A stretch of DNA of 64,000 bases, taken from contig JAIWWG010000039.1 in the NCBI GenBank assembly GCA_025435555.1, positions 235,847 through 299,846 of the forward strand, in the 5' to 3' direction. Source of the stretch: Chytriomyces cf. hyalinus JEL632 (lineage: Eukaryota; Chytridiomycota; Chytridiomycetes; Chytridiales; Chytriomycetaceae). Below are positions 30,578-40,579 of the stretch, piece after piece. The position numbers were made by a program, and so were the translations under genes. Positions within the stretch are counted from its first letter, which is position 1. The number at the start of each line of letters is the position of its first letter. The notes below the pieces were generated by a model that was not told the origin of the DNA, ran no database searches, and saw only the letters and a program-made list of their open reading frames with translations.

Positions 30578-32450
30578 ATGAACGAATCCGACACCGAGGA
30601 CAGTGACAGCAACTGGCAAGACGCGAGCAGCGAATCCAGCAACTCAACTGAAGACTCGGATGCAGTCTGGTCTGCTGCCTTGGTGGTGCCATCGAACAGA
30701 GCAGCGATGAAGAAGAGGACGAAAGCCAGATCTCGCACCACAATACGCATGAAGGGTATGCGAGCTCTGTTTCATCGGACCAGTTGGACTCAGAGAAGCC
30801 AGACCAATTGCTCATCCGTCAGTTGTGGGGTGTTGCTCGTGGAGGCGTTCTTGACAAGCGGCGGATCATGTCTCGGCTCGTACCAAGCGGACATGGACAG
30901 ACTGTGCTCACGACGGATGCGAAGCCGTACTGCGGTGAATTGCTCTTGATCTGATTAGTCATCGTGATCAGTCATCATTCGTATGTGACTGATGTATCAT
31001 TGCAGCCCAGTTCAGCCACGACGGATCAATGCTGTACTGCGCCACGCAGGATTTCAAGCTGCACATCATGGACACGACTCGCGGATTCCGTAGCGCCGCA
31101 ACCATCGACGCTGCTCCTGGACGCTGGACCATCACCGACTGCGACCTTGCCCGCGATTCACGAACTCTCATTTACGCGAGCATTCATGGCACTGTATACC
31201 TAGTGAATCTATCGCATTTCGTAGACTCGGGCATGAGAGACGCCACCGGTATGAGTGACCACATTCCGTTGAGCTTGGGAGGTGATTTTGGTGTCTGGTC
31301 TGTAAGGCTGAGTGACGATGGGAGGGAGGTTGTGGCTGGATGCAGTGACGGGTTAATCTTTGTGTATGATATTGAAACGAGACAAGTGATTCATCAGTGG
31401 AGTTGTTTTGTTTTCGGTTGACACAAAAGGGCGCGTTCTGAACATGTTTTTTTGTCAAAAAGAGTGCAAGGCCATGCCGATGACGTGAATGCAGTCACGT
31501 TTGCTGACCTCTCATCCAACATGCTCATCAGCGGCTCCGATGATAGGTTTGTCGTGCTGTGCGGGGATGTATAAAACGCGTCATCTAAACGACTCTCGAA
31601 TCCAGCATTATTAAAGTATGGGACCGGCGGTCTTCTTTACCAGCAGGAAAGCCGGGTATGTTTATCTGTAAATCTTGCTATTTTACATCGCCTAACTCTA
31701 GTTTTGAAATCAAGCCGGCGTTCTGACTGGCCACACTGAAGGAATCACGTTCATCACAACAAAAGATCGGGACGGACGCACTGCAGTGTCGAACGGAAAA
31801 GACCAAACTATGAAAGTCTGGGACCTGCGCAAAATGCTAGAGTATGGAACTGTCAAAAGTCGAGAAGCGTGCGCCGTGGATTTGGGGACCAACTTTGACT
31901 ACCGGTATAATATTCACTGTTCGCATACTTAACGCGTCACCTTCGATATGCTAACATGACGTCTTCAAAAAAATTTCAAAGGTGGCAGTCATATCCTCGC
32001 CGAGCAGGGGCTCGAAAACATCCCTTCGACGTGTCCGTTGCAACATTCACTGGCCATTCAGTGTTACGAACTCTCATCCGCTGCCACTTTTCACCCACAT
32101 CCACATCGAATCGATACCTGTACACAGGCTCCAGCGACGGCAGCGTCTACATCTACGATCCAGTCGCCCATCCATCCGGAGGTCCACCCCTAAAAGTCCT
32201 CAAAAGTAAATCAACATCAAACTCGAGTGAAGAAGCAAGTGACGCGGAACTACAGCTGCGCATGTTGCTCACACGGGCAGGGGAAGGATCATCGGAACGA
32301 AACTTTTTGATGCGGCTGTTGAGGCAACAGCGGCGGGCTGAGGAGTCTTGTGCGAGAGATGTGGCTTGGAATCCAAATGAGCCAACGATTGTGGCGTCCA
32401 TGTGGAGAGGGGATGTGGGCAGTTTGGAGGCGTTTGAGTTTGCTTCTTGA
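30578..32450 (+). CDS. DDB1-CUL4-associated WD40 protein DCAF11/WDR23
   Basis: Exons end and start at 30,934/31,006, 31,401/31,465, 31,546/31,606, 31,655/31,715 and 31,904/31,982. All have GT-AG borders and continuous phase. The acidic Ser-rich N-terminus is followed by MSRLVPSGHGQTVL, FSHDGSMLYCATQDF, FGVWSVRLSDDGREVVAGCS, GHADDVNAVTFADLSSNMLI, SGSDDSIIKVWDRR, MKVWDLRKML, GHSVLRTLIRCHFSPT and YTGSSDGSVYIYD. This series is specific to WDR23, the substrate receptor of CRL4 ubiquitin ligases (in animals it limits Nrf2/SKN-1). In the N-terminus the frame must shift at about 30,665-30,700, either a 35-bp intron or an indel. Confidence 0.88.
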
Positions 32451-32736
32451 ACGTTGCCTTTTTTTTTGGTACTGTATAAACAATAAATGTCGGTTGAGAC
32501 CGAGGGACTCATAGAGCTGCTCATGGGAATCTATGTATTTAGAAACAACATAACAAAGGTGTACGCCATCCAGAAAAACGCCCATGCTGATACCACCGCC
32601 AAAGTCAGACTCACAATGTCCCATAGACTGGATCAAATCTTGAAGACGGTTCTCTTTGTTTTCTGCCCTTCCTTCATCAACTGTTGCGATTCTAGCAACG
32701 ATTTAAGCTCATCTTCTTTCTTTCGCCACCGCATTC
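32451..32736. other. Convergent 3' gap
   Basis: Shared 3' region of DCAF11 (plus) and the acyltransferase (minus). AATAAATG at 32,483 is a possible polyadenylation signal for DCAF11. No gene. Confidence 0.5.
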
Positions 32737-33790
32737 TCAGCCATTCACCAGAAACGCGGCCCATTCGCTTTCATCAATTGCTTCGAACATTATCTGAACT
32801 CGTTGCGGAGGAATCTTCCAGTTTTGCGGATTCTTTGCAGCACTCCAGTCTGGCAGAAACAGGCTTCGCGGGCTAAACACTTTCTCAGGAAACATTCCAT
32901 CCTTGACATTGATTGCAGGTTCATACGCAATCGTCATATCCAGCAGCGACTGCAACCGGTGCTGTTTAACCCTCTCTAACGATTCAACCTGCTTTCCACC
33001 ATCCAAACCCAAACACAACTGCTTCAGACACACCCACAACGCTTTATACCGCGGCACAAGCAATCGCGCACACCGATACACATCCCCACGCTTCTCCGAA
33101 AACGCGTGCGATTTGGCAAGCGTGTCTGGGCTGATGATGGTTCCTTCAGGAAACAAGACAAGACAGTACCCGCCGCGAGATGTGCTTGCATGTCACAGAT
33201 GCGTGCATCGATCCGTGAGTATTTTTTCGTCCTTGGCCCAGTTTCGCGCTACAAAAATGAAGCTAAAGAAATGCATGCCCCATCCTATCGTGAGAATATG
33301 GTTTTTGCACGCAAGAATGAATACACACACACACACACAATTGTAAATGAGTCACAATGACTCACTCTCGATAAAACGGTTAAAAAGTCACCAAAGACTG
33401 GAATCCGCTGCAACGAGTCCTTGAGCACAATACGCAAATCCCCGTGTCTGCCCATACGCCAAGCAGCAATCCAGACAAACATCCAGTCAAGCAGGGTCTG
33501 ATGGTTTGCGATAATCAGCGAACGGGTCGCGAGGCTGCGAGAAGTATCATTGGCCGATTCGATAATCTCAATCTCGGCTGCGTGTTTATGCGAGAGAACT
33601 AGGACAAGCGCTGAGCAGAAGAGGGCTTGGGTGATGCGGTTGTACCAGACAAAGGCGCGTTGAAGGGTCGTGGCGCGGAGCCCCAGCTGATTCAGGCCCC
33701 GTGCACATAGCTAAAGTAACAGCGAGGGTGTCTGCAGAATGTTGATGTGGATGCTGAGAAGCACCAGCGCAACCAGTGGTTTCTTTGACT
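32737..33790 (-). pseudogene. Lysophospholipid acyltransferase (AGPAT/LCLAT-like), two in-frame stops
   Basis: Catalytic NHQTLLDW (H-x4-D), then RIVLKDSLQRIPVFG, WGMHFFSFIFVARNWAKDEK after an intron, and FPEGTIISPDTL. These are the PlsC-family blocks that transfer an acyl chain to lysophosphatidate or related lipids at ER membranes. The N-terminal hydrophobic segment is PLVALVLLSIHINILQ. Two stops interrupt an otherwise single frame, TAG at 33,711-33,713 and TGA at 33,193-33,195, and no in-frame ATG is visible upstream. Either a recent pseudogene or consensus errors. The C-terminus (MFEAIDESEWAAFLVNG) is intact. Confidence 0.7.
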
Positions 33791-34007
33791 GAATCAGTTT
33801 GTCGTTTATGTTCAGTCCATTTGCTTTACTTGTGCGCTATATTCGAGCCTAGTTTGTGTTCAACAACACGCGATGAGACAGTGTCTGGTCTTGGCCGCGT
33901 TAAATATGTTACAATCAATGTTTACATATGTAGATGCCATAATGGATCTTTTATTCTAACTCTGCTAAATGGATGATGACTATTTTGATGATGGCTGATC
34001 GCGGGGA

Positions 34008-35089
34008 TCAATGCTGGATGCAAAAATGTTTCTCCAGCCATGCTTCGGTCTTGAACCGCTTGCCGCATGCATTGCAACCAAATTTAGGCGCGTGGGTTCT
34101 GTTGTGCTCCTCCCTCTCCTCCTTGGACATGTGCGTCACTTTGTGGGTGTTGAGAGAACAGGCCTGCGTGGCTGCATAGCTACAGCCAGGGTGGATACAG
34201 ATGTATGGCCTCTGGTTCAAGTGCCCAAGGGCATGTACCTTGCGACGGTTGTTTGTGGTGTATGCTTTCCCGCATCCGGGTTCTTGGCAAAGGAAGGGTC
34301 TCTCGCCCGAGTGAGTGATGGCGTGTTGTTTGAGAGCGCCGCTGCTTTTCAAGATGCTAGTGCAGCCGATGACAAGGCATGGATGGCGACCTCGTGCACT
34401 GTTCACGATTTGGGTTCTTTTTTTTGGATTTTGGATTGGGTTGAACACGAATGGCAAAGGATTGCTGGCAGTTGGACTCCAGGAGGTGGCACTGGACATT
34501 GAGAGAGGCGAGGAGGCGCAGTGGCTGGTTGTGGGACTTGGAGGCTCATCAGCGGTGGGAGAGTTGACCATGTCCAGGGACAACAGAACCTGAGCAACAA
34601 TGTCCGGCGTCTCTTCGAATGTGCCTGTTCCGGCGTCGACCATGGAATTCACCCCGACGCTATCCGTTGCGGAAGAGAATTGTTGCAGCATGGGAATTCC
34701 AAGGTCCAGTGGGAAGAGCGGGTTTGGTGGTTGGGACGGGACGCAAACATTTGCGGCATGACATCCACAGTGGGCGGCATCATACCAACCCCCATGCCCA
34801 TTGAAATATCTTGCATAAACGGTGGCTGAAACGCGGTCATTGGATTCATAACGGGGACCATGGGATCATTGATGAATGGGATGTCTGGCATGGATGCAAA
34901 GGGGAGCTGTTGCATGATTTGGAGCATTGGCTCGATGCCGACTGGGAACTGGGTATTCAGTACGTTGGATGGTGTGCCAGACAGTTGCATGGCACGCATA
35001 AGGTTGAGAGACTGGAGAGACTGGAGGGACTGGTAGGCGAGCTGGTCAAGCATCGCGTTGAAGGACTCGGAAGGAATCTGGCCAGACAT
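34008..35089 (-). CDS. C2H2 zinc-finger protein, copy 1 (one frameshift)
   Basis: The N-terminal half (34,730-35,089) begins MSGQIPSESFNAMLDQLAYQ and is Met/Pro/Gln-rich. The C-terminal half (34,008-34,691) has four zinc fingers of C2H2 type (CLVIGCTSILKSSGALKQHA, CQEPGCGKAYTTNNR, CIHPGCSYAATQA, CNACGKRFKTEA), ending HFCIQH. It aligns along its length with copy 4 at 37,536-38,621. At about 34,720-34,735 one base separates the halves (copy 4 reads through with PNLLFPLDIGMPM). A nuclear transcription factor if functional. The promoter resembles that of copy 4 (TAAATAG, then CCAAACCAATGTCTGG). Confidence 0.75.
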
Positions 35090-35759
35090 TGGTTTGGTTT
35101 TTGGGATGAAATTTGAATGAGATAATTTACTCCAAAGTGACCGCTATTTACGCGCTTTGGAGGCGTCAAACGAGCTGACAATTTCTGTCAAAATTGTTAG
35201 AAGTTGAACCCTATTTGAACCAGCAAATTTGGATCGCCTCACCCTTACTGTTACTAAGAAATCGCCGTGTTGAGAGAAAGACACACGCAGAATTTGAAGA
35301 AACTACGAATCCAATAGAAGCGTCTGATCACATTGCGAGAGTGGGCAGCACCCAAGTCGACCCGTTCAGTGTGAGCAACGGCGACAGTTGTATCCCATCG
35401 CAGTCCACTAAGCCCAACACACGCATTGGACCCCTCTTAGATTGGCCATCCCTCTTTCTCGTTGCCTCTTTCAGTGTCGGCCCGCTGTGCCCGTTACTTT
35501 TCCCGATCCGATCGCTGTCACATGCAACACACCCCATGCCCTCTTGTCACACATTTGGGCCGCGCTTTCGCCTGCGCAAGATTCTCTCTCCATGACTCGC
35601 CGTCGCCCGAGCTTCGCATGATCCCCATCCTCAATGAAACTCTGCTTTATTCACATGGTCCCAATGTCTCTGCCACCAAAGGTAACATTTTGACGACCGC
35701 GCATCACAAACCATTTTGCTCACCGCGGGGACTGCTCGTGTAAAGTGCAAACAAAAAGA
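35090..35759. other. Gap between zinc-finger copies 1 and 2
   Basis: 35,090-35,190 is the promoter of copy 1, with similarity in reverse to 37,430-37,535. From 35,200 to 35,759 I see no gene. Confidence 0.5.
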
Positions 35760-36044
35760 CTGCATACTCCCGCGCAGAAACGCTGTCATTGGAGTCACAA
35801 CAGGGGCCATGGCGGGTATTGATGGAGGAGATGCCTGGCATGGCCGCAAAGAAGGCACTGGGATAGAGAGGTTGGAGCAGGTGCATGATATCGAGTGTTG
35901 GATCACTACTGACTGCGAACTGGGTATGGATGGTGCGTGAGAAAGCTGGTCAGACATTTCCATGCTTGTCGTGGCGTTGGTCGACTGGTGAGTGACCTGG
36001 TCAAGCACTGCGTTTAAGGACTCAGAAGGAATCTGGTCAGACAC
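35760..36044 (-). pseudogene. Zinc-finger copy 2, N-terminal fragment
   Basis: Encodes SDQIPSESLNAVLDQVTHQ and MSDQLSHAPS, matching the N-terminus of copies 1 and 4, followed in another frame by a match to LDIMHLLQPLYPSAFFAAMP. The position of the start codon is GTG instead of ATG and a frameshift is present. The zinc fingers are missing on this strand. The matching C-terminal half lies 320 bp away in opposite orientation. Confidence 0.75.
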
Positions 36045-36365
36045 TGTTGAAGAAGAAGGTTGGGTTGGACGAGTTTGGAGTTTGAATGAAACTTTCTTCG
36101 CCGCTGTTTGCATTGTTTGGATAGTCAAGAAATTTTGGCAGTTTGATTAAAAAGAAAATCTCAAACTTTGCTCGTTTGTGTCTTGCTTCAGGTTCATCTC
36201 CTTTTGAACTTCTCTGAACTTCGCTGAACTGGCAATATTTGCTATATGATCGCCGTGAAAAGGGGAAAAGACTCTGAACTCACACATCGGCCCACCAACG
36301 AAGCGAGGTCGATCGATCAGTACGTGGGACGCCCAAAACCTAAAACAGTAAAGAAGAACGAGCAC

Positions 36366-36930
36366 CTCCTCTGTCTGCGCCTCCTCGCCTTTCTCTCTGT
36401 CCAGTGCCACCACATGGAGTCCAACTGCCAGCAATCCTTTGCCATTCGTGTTCAACCCAATTCAAAATCCATCAAGAAAAAAGAACCCAAATAATGAACA
36501 ATGTGCACCACAACGTCTCTATCCATGCCCTTTCATCGGCTGTGTAAGCATCTTGAAAACCCGCGGCACTCTCAGACAACACACCATCATCCACGCGGGT
36601 GAGAAACGCTTCCCTTGCCAAGAACCCAGATGCGGGAAGGCATGCACCACAACAAACCGTCTGAAAGTACATACCCGCCGCCACTCAAACCAAACGACGC
36701 CATACATCTGTATCCATCCTGGCTGTAGCTATGCGGGAACGCAGGCCTGCTTTCTCAATGCTCACAAATTGGCGCACATGTCCAAGGAGGAGAGGGAGGA
36801 GCACAAGAGAACCCACGCGCCTAAACTCGTATGCAATGCATGCGGCGGGCTGTACAAGACCGACGCCAGTCGCGCGCAGCATTGGTGCCATGATCAGTTA
36901 TCATCGATTCAGCAGAGTTACAATAAATGA
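36366..36930 (+). pseudogene. Zinc-finger copy 3, C-terminal fragment
   Basis: Starts in the Ser/Thr-rich linker (SPTASNPLPFVFNPIQNP, first part out of frame) and carries three fingers: CPFIGCVSILKTRGTLRQH, CQEPRCGKACTTTNR and CIHPGCSYAGTQACFLN. It then runs to CNACGGLYKTDASRAQHWCH, where the last finger lacks its normal His spacing. The ATG at 36,439 would start an isolated finger protein. There is no promoter or N-terminal half in this orientation. A fragment of the same family as copies 1 and 4. Confidence 0.75.
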
Positions 36931-37135
36931 TCCAGTCATGGCATATATTTCCAACTTGCTCACGACTCCAAATTCCGCGAGTTTGAATTCGTTTCAAACA
37001 CGTGCGACTCTGACCGTTTTCGCGCAATGAGATTCTGCTGGCTTGCACTTTCAGTGACTGCCACGGATGCAGGTTATTGTTGTGTAACAATTGAACATAT
37101 TTAAACTTTACTTGAATACCGAACCACGTTCACAC
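36931..37135. other. Duplicated 3' flank of zinc-finger copy 3
   Basis: Corresponds to 38,622-38,826 between copy 4 and FAM192A. Similarity is patchy, with tttaaacttta before the FAM192A-like ATG in both. No gene. Confidence 0.45.
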
Positions 37136-37200
37136 ATGAACCGATTTTCTCCAAGGGCCCTGCGCAAGGCGAGCAGGGAGTCGTAGAGAAACGCTTTTAT
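37136..37200 (+). pseudogene. Duplicated first codons of FAM192A-like gene
   Basis: ATGAACCGATT, CCAAGG, GCAAGGCGAGCAGG match the start of the gene at 38,827 (ATGAACCGATT, CCAAAGG, GCAAGGCGAACAGG) with indels and an early stop at 37,184-37,186. This shows that the duplicated block included the beginning of the downstream neighbour. Confidence 0.7.
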
Positions 37201-37535
37201 CAGACCGAAGAGGTGCTCAGTCTTTGTTACTTGTTTGGTTTTAGGGAGTCCTGCATATAGATTGCTCGACCTCGCTTCCATGTTGTTCTTATTTCACGGT
37301 GTTTATTTTACTGAAGACTGGGCGGTGGGTTTGAGAAAAGTTCAAATTCCGCAACCTGGTTCAGAGTTCAAGTCTCAGGGTGGATTGACGAAGCTTGGAG
37401 CAACTTTTTACTACACTTTCTGACAATTTTAACCATGTCAGCTTGTTTTTTTGACGGCGCCAAACAACATAAATAGGGGTCAATTTTGGTGGAAAAGTCT
37501 CATCCAAACTTCATCCCAAACAGCAAACCAAACCA
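37201..37535. other. Gap and promoter of zinc-finger copy 4
   Basis: The 3' part (37,440-37,535) contains cataaatagggg as TATA-like element and resembles the copy 1 promoter. No gene further upstream. Confidence 0.45.
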
Positions 37536-38621
37536 ATGTCTGGCCAGCTTCCTTTCAAGTCCTTCAACGCAATGCTTGACCAGCTCGCTTGCCAGGCCCT
37601 CAACCTCAACCATTCGCGTGCCATCGAACTATCTGACCAGCTTTCTCACGCGCCATCCAACGCAATGGCTGCCCAGTATCCAACTGAGCTTGATCCAACT
37701 TTCCAAGCCATGCAACAGCTCGACTTTGCAGCCATGCCAGACATCTCCTTCATCAATGATCCCATGATCCCCGTTATGAATCCGATGGCCGCGTTTCAGC
37801 CACCATTCATACCAGACTATTCGATGGGCATGGGGGCTTCCATGATGCTGCCTGCTGAGGATGCCACGGCGCAAATGTTCGCGTCTCAGCGACCAAACCT
37901 GCTCTTCCCATTGGACATTGGGATGCCAATGCTGCAAGGATTGCCTTCCATGGCAGAGAGTATCGTGCTCGATCCCATTGTCCACCACGCCGGAGCAGAG
38001 ACGTTCGAAGTGATGGATGGCATGATCGCTACGTCCCTGTGGTCCATGGACATGGTGCAGTCCCCCACCGCCGATGAGCCTTCAAGTCCAGCCACCAGCC
38101 ACTGTGCCTCCTCGCCTCTCTCAATGTCCAGCGCCACCTCCTGGGGTCGAACTGCCAGCAATTCTTTGCCATTCGTGTTCAACTCAGTTCCAAATCCATC
38201 AAGAAAAAGCATCCAAATCCTGAACAATGCATCACCAGGTCGCTATCCATGCCCTTTCGACGGCTGCACTAGCAGCTTGAAAAGCAGCGCCTCTTTCAAG
38301 CAACACATCATCTCTCACACGGGCGAGAAACGCTTCCCTTGCCTAGAAGACGGATGCGGGAAGGCATATACCACAAACAACCGTCTGAAAGTACATTCCC
38401 GGTCACATTCAAAAGAGAAGCCATATATCTGCATCCATCCTGGCTGTAGCTATGCGGGAACGCAGGCCTGCTCTCTCAATGCTCACAAACTGACGCACAT
38501 GTCCAAGGAGGAGAGGGAGGAGTACAAGAGAACCCACGCGCCTAAACTCGTATGCAAAGCATGTGGCGGACTGTACAAGTCCGAAGCAAGTCTGAAGCAA
38601 CACATTCGCACGCATCATTGA
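37536..38621 (+). CDS. C2H2 zinc-finger protein, copy 4 (intact)
   Basis: A single open frame of 361 residues, the only intact member of the local family. Residues 1-210 are rich in Met, Pro, Ser and Gln, with short motifs MSGQLPFKSFNAMLDQLA, FINDPMIPVMNPMAAFQPPF and SPTADEPSSPATSHCAS. This is a likely activation or interaction region. Residues 235-361 hold C2H2 fingers: CPFDGCTSSLKSSASFKQH, CLEDGCGKAYTTNNRLKVH, CIHPGCSYAGTQACSLNAH and CKACGGLYKSEASLKQHIRTHH, linked by TGEKRFP-type linkers. A sequence-specific nuclear DNA-binding protein; targets unknown. Confidence 0.85.
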   Translation: MSGQLPFKSFNAMLDQLACQALNLNHSRAIELSDQLSHAPSNAMAAQYPTELDPTFQAMQQLDFAAMPDISFINDPMIPVMNPMAAFQPPFIPDYSMGMGASMMLPAEDATAQMFASQRPNLLFPLDIGMPMLQGLPSMAESIVLDPIVHHAGAETFEVMDGMIATSLWSMDMVQSPTADEPSSPATSHCASSPLSMSSATSWGRTASNSLPFVFNSVPNPSRKSIQILNNASPGRYPCPFDGCTSSLKSSASFKQHIISHTGEKRFPCLEDGCGKAYTTNNRLKVHSRSHSKEKPYICIHPGCSYAGTQACSLNAHKLTHMSKEEREEYKRTHAPKLVCKACGGLYKSEASLKQHIRTHH

Positions 38622-38826
38622 TCCCATGGTCAGATCATGATTATCAAATAGTCATCATTGTTTTACAGTTACAAATAAAAGCTCCTTAATGACATGTATA
38701 ACTTGTTGTGGCATGTCGATTGTTTGTGGCAATGTGGCAAAAGAACGCGGCGATCAACGCCTTGTTGAACACAGTTTCCCACATTTTACGAAAAATATTT
38801 TAACTTTACCATAAACCCAAAAGCAC

Positions 38827-39632
38827 ATGAACCGATTCGTATCCAAAGGCGCCGTGCAAGGCGAACAGGAAATCGTGGACCCAAACAACCCAGATACTGC
38901 TATCCCAGCACCCGATGTATACCTCCCGTAGGACAATCGAACACTGTATGAGCGATTGCAGACCAACAAACTTAAAAGGAGGAGGAGTTTGCGGACAAGA
39001 CTCGATTAGGTGAGTTGTGTTTGAACATATGCCCGAGCATCCTTTTAATTTATTTATTTATTTTTTATTTTCATTTGTTTTCCCATGCATTCACATTCAC
39101 CCAAAACAAAACCAAAAACGCAGCCAACCTCATCAAAAAACTAGATCCAGATGAAATCAACTTTCTCTCTGGCCAACAACGCTTAAAACGCGAAACCCAA
39201 GCGGAACATACGCGCGCCGTGAAATCCGAGCTCGAAAAGTTTCGAAACCAGGATGACCAAGGTGCTAGCGATGCCACGTTGAAAGCAGAGGACGGTGCGC
39301 TTTCGGAACGTGCGAAATCGATTGCCGCGTTTAGTGCGTCGTTTTCGAGTCAGCCTGGTGCGAAAAGAAAGAAGGTTGTGCGGGGGTTGGATGGAGTTGT
39401 TGTGACAAGTCGGAAGAGGTCAGAGGGGGATCGGAAGTTATCGGAGGCTGAAGCGGTTGAATCAAAAGACGATGTAAAAAAGGGGGATGCTGCAGCGGCC
39501 AAAAAAGTAAAGGTTGCTGAAACCAATCCTGCGAAAAGTCCTGGTGCACCGAAAAGCAGTACTACTGCTGCAACACCGCTGGGGTTAGTCAGTGGATACG
39601 GGTCGGATGATTCTGATTCTGATTCAGATTAG
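38827..39632 (+). CDS. FAM192A/NIP30-family protein (PSME3IP1-like)
   Basis: Exon 1 is 38,827-39,009 and exon 2 39,124-39,632. It begins MNRFVSKGAVQGEQEIVD and contains DNRTLYERLQTNK, then EEEFADKTRL across the splice into ANLIKKLDPDEINFLSGQQR. This is the NIP30 domain (YERLQ..K..K..E.EEK..L.N....LD.DE..FL). The C-terminus is KR-rich (GAKRKKVVRGLDGVVV) and ends GYGSDDSDSDSD. Human PSME3IP1 binds the nuclear proteasome activator PA28-gamma. Exon 1 has a TAG at 38,929-38,931 where the family has Tyr, and needs a one-base shift near 38,975, so as written the gene is broken. Confidence 0.75.
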
Positions 39633-39807
39633 TAATATTCAATGCCGTGCATGCCCTCAACACTCTCTGCAAACACCCCCACCACAAAGGATTGAAAACA
39701 CACAACACTGCGTACCCCACACAGATGCATTGTATTATTACTGCCGCGCGTTCCTTTTTTCAGTCATCACCCGAGCCTGTGCCTTAAATATTTAACAACT
39801 GTAAAAT

Positions 39808-40500
39808 ATGCATCAAATCACACTGCGCCAAGTCACACTAGCTTTTTCACCTTCGAACAAGCCAACGCCCCCCATATGGGACCAAGTTTGGAACTCATCC
39901 ATCGTGCTCGCACACATCCTTGATACCCTCGCGCCGACTCTGCATCCTGCATCCATCCTCGAACTCGGTTGTGGGAGGGCGGTTGCAGGGCTGTATGCGG
40001 CACATGTGTTCCCCGATGCCCACGTTGTGCTGTCGGACACGAGCTGGGATTGTCTCGCTGCTGCGGAGGAGAGTATTGCAGTCAATGGATGCAGCGGCAG
40101 AGTCACGGCTGTGCATTTGAACTGGTATGACACGGACAACGATGCAGTTTTATCAAACTCGCCATTTCCGCTCATTATTGCATCGGATGTGTTGTACATG
40201 CAACGTGCGGTTAAGGCACTTGTGAATATGCTGGGCCGGTACCTTGCGGATGAAGGAGTTGCACTGGTTGTTGACCCAGACAGACCGTATGCTGATGAGT
40301 TTGCTGAAGCACTGCTGGAGAAGGGAGGCTTCACAGTCACGCGGGAGTACCTGGACAGACGCGGGCGTCGAGTCAACGCTGACTTGGATGTGCTGGACAG
40401 CGAATCCAATGAGATACCACCTGGATTACTCGAAGCAGCTGACGCAAATCCATCATGCAAAAAGTTCAATGTATTTCACATTACAAAGAATCACAATTAA
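39808..40500 (+). CDS. METTL21/EFM-like protein methyltransferase
   Basis: Single exon, 230 residues. PPIWDQVWNSSIVLAHIL, then the SAM-binding motif I ILELGCGRAVAGLYAA, motif II HVVLSDTSWDCLAAAEES, and PFPLIIASDVLYMQRAVKAL, the (S/A)DVxY post-motif of the Methyltransf_16 family. These enzymes methylate lysines of translation factors and chaperones. Target not predictable. The 3' end overlaps no other gene; it converges with the LPMO-like gene, 79 bp away. Confidence 0.85.
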   Translation: MHQITLRQVTLAFSPSNKPTPPIWDQVWNSSIVLAHILDTLAPTLHPASILELGCGRAVAGLYAAHVFPDAHVVLSDTSWDCLAAAEESIAVNGCSGRVTAVHLNWYDTDNDAVLSNSPFPLIIASDVLYMQRAVKALVNMLGRYLADEGVALVVDPDRPYADEFAEALLEKGGFTVTREYLDRRGRRVNADLDVLDSESNEIPPGLLEAADANPSCKKFNVFHITKNHN

Positions 40501-40579
40501 ACAATATGAATTAAGTCAAGGATATCATTATCAAGAAGGTGGAGTTTTCTGTTTTTTCCGTCAAGATGTACGAAGGGAT

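Noticed and set aside
33193-33713. Stop codon reassignment (TGA or TAG read as sense)
   Set aside because: Other complete genes in the window end in TGA (DCAF11, NIPSNAP) and TAG (ISA2), so recoding is unlikely. Local breaks are the simpler explanation.
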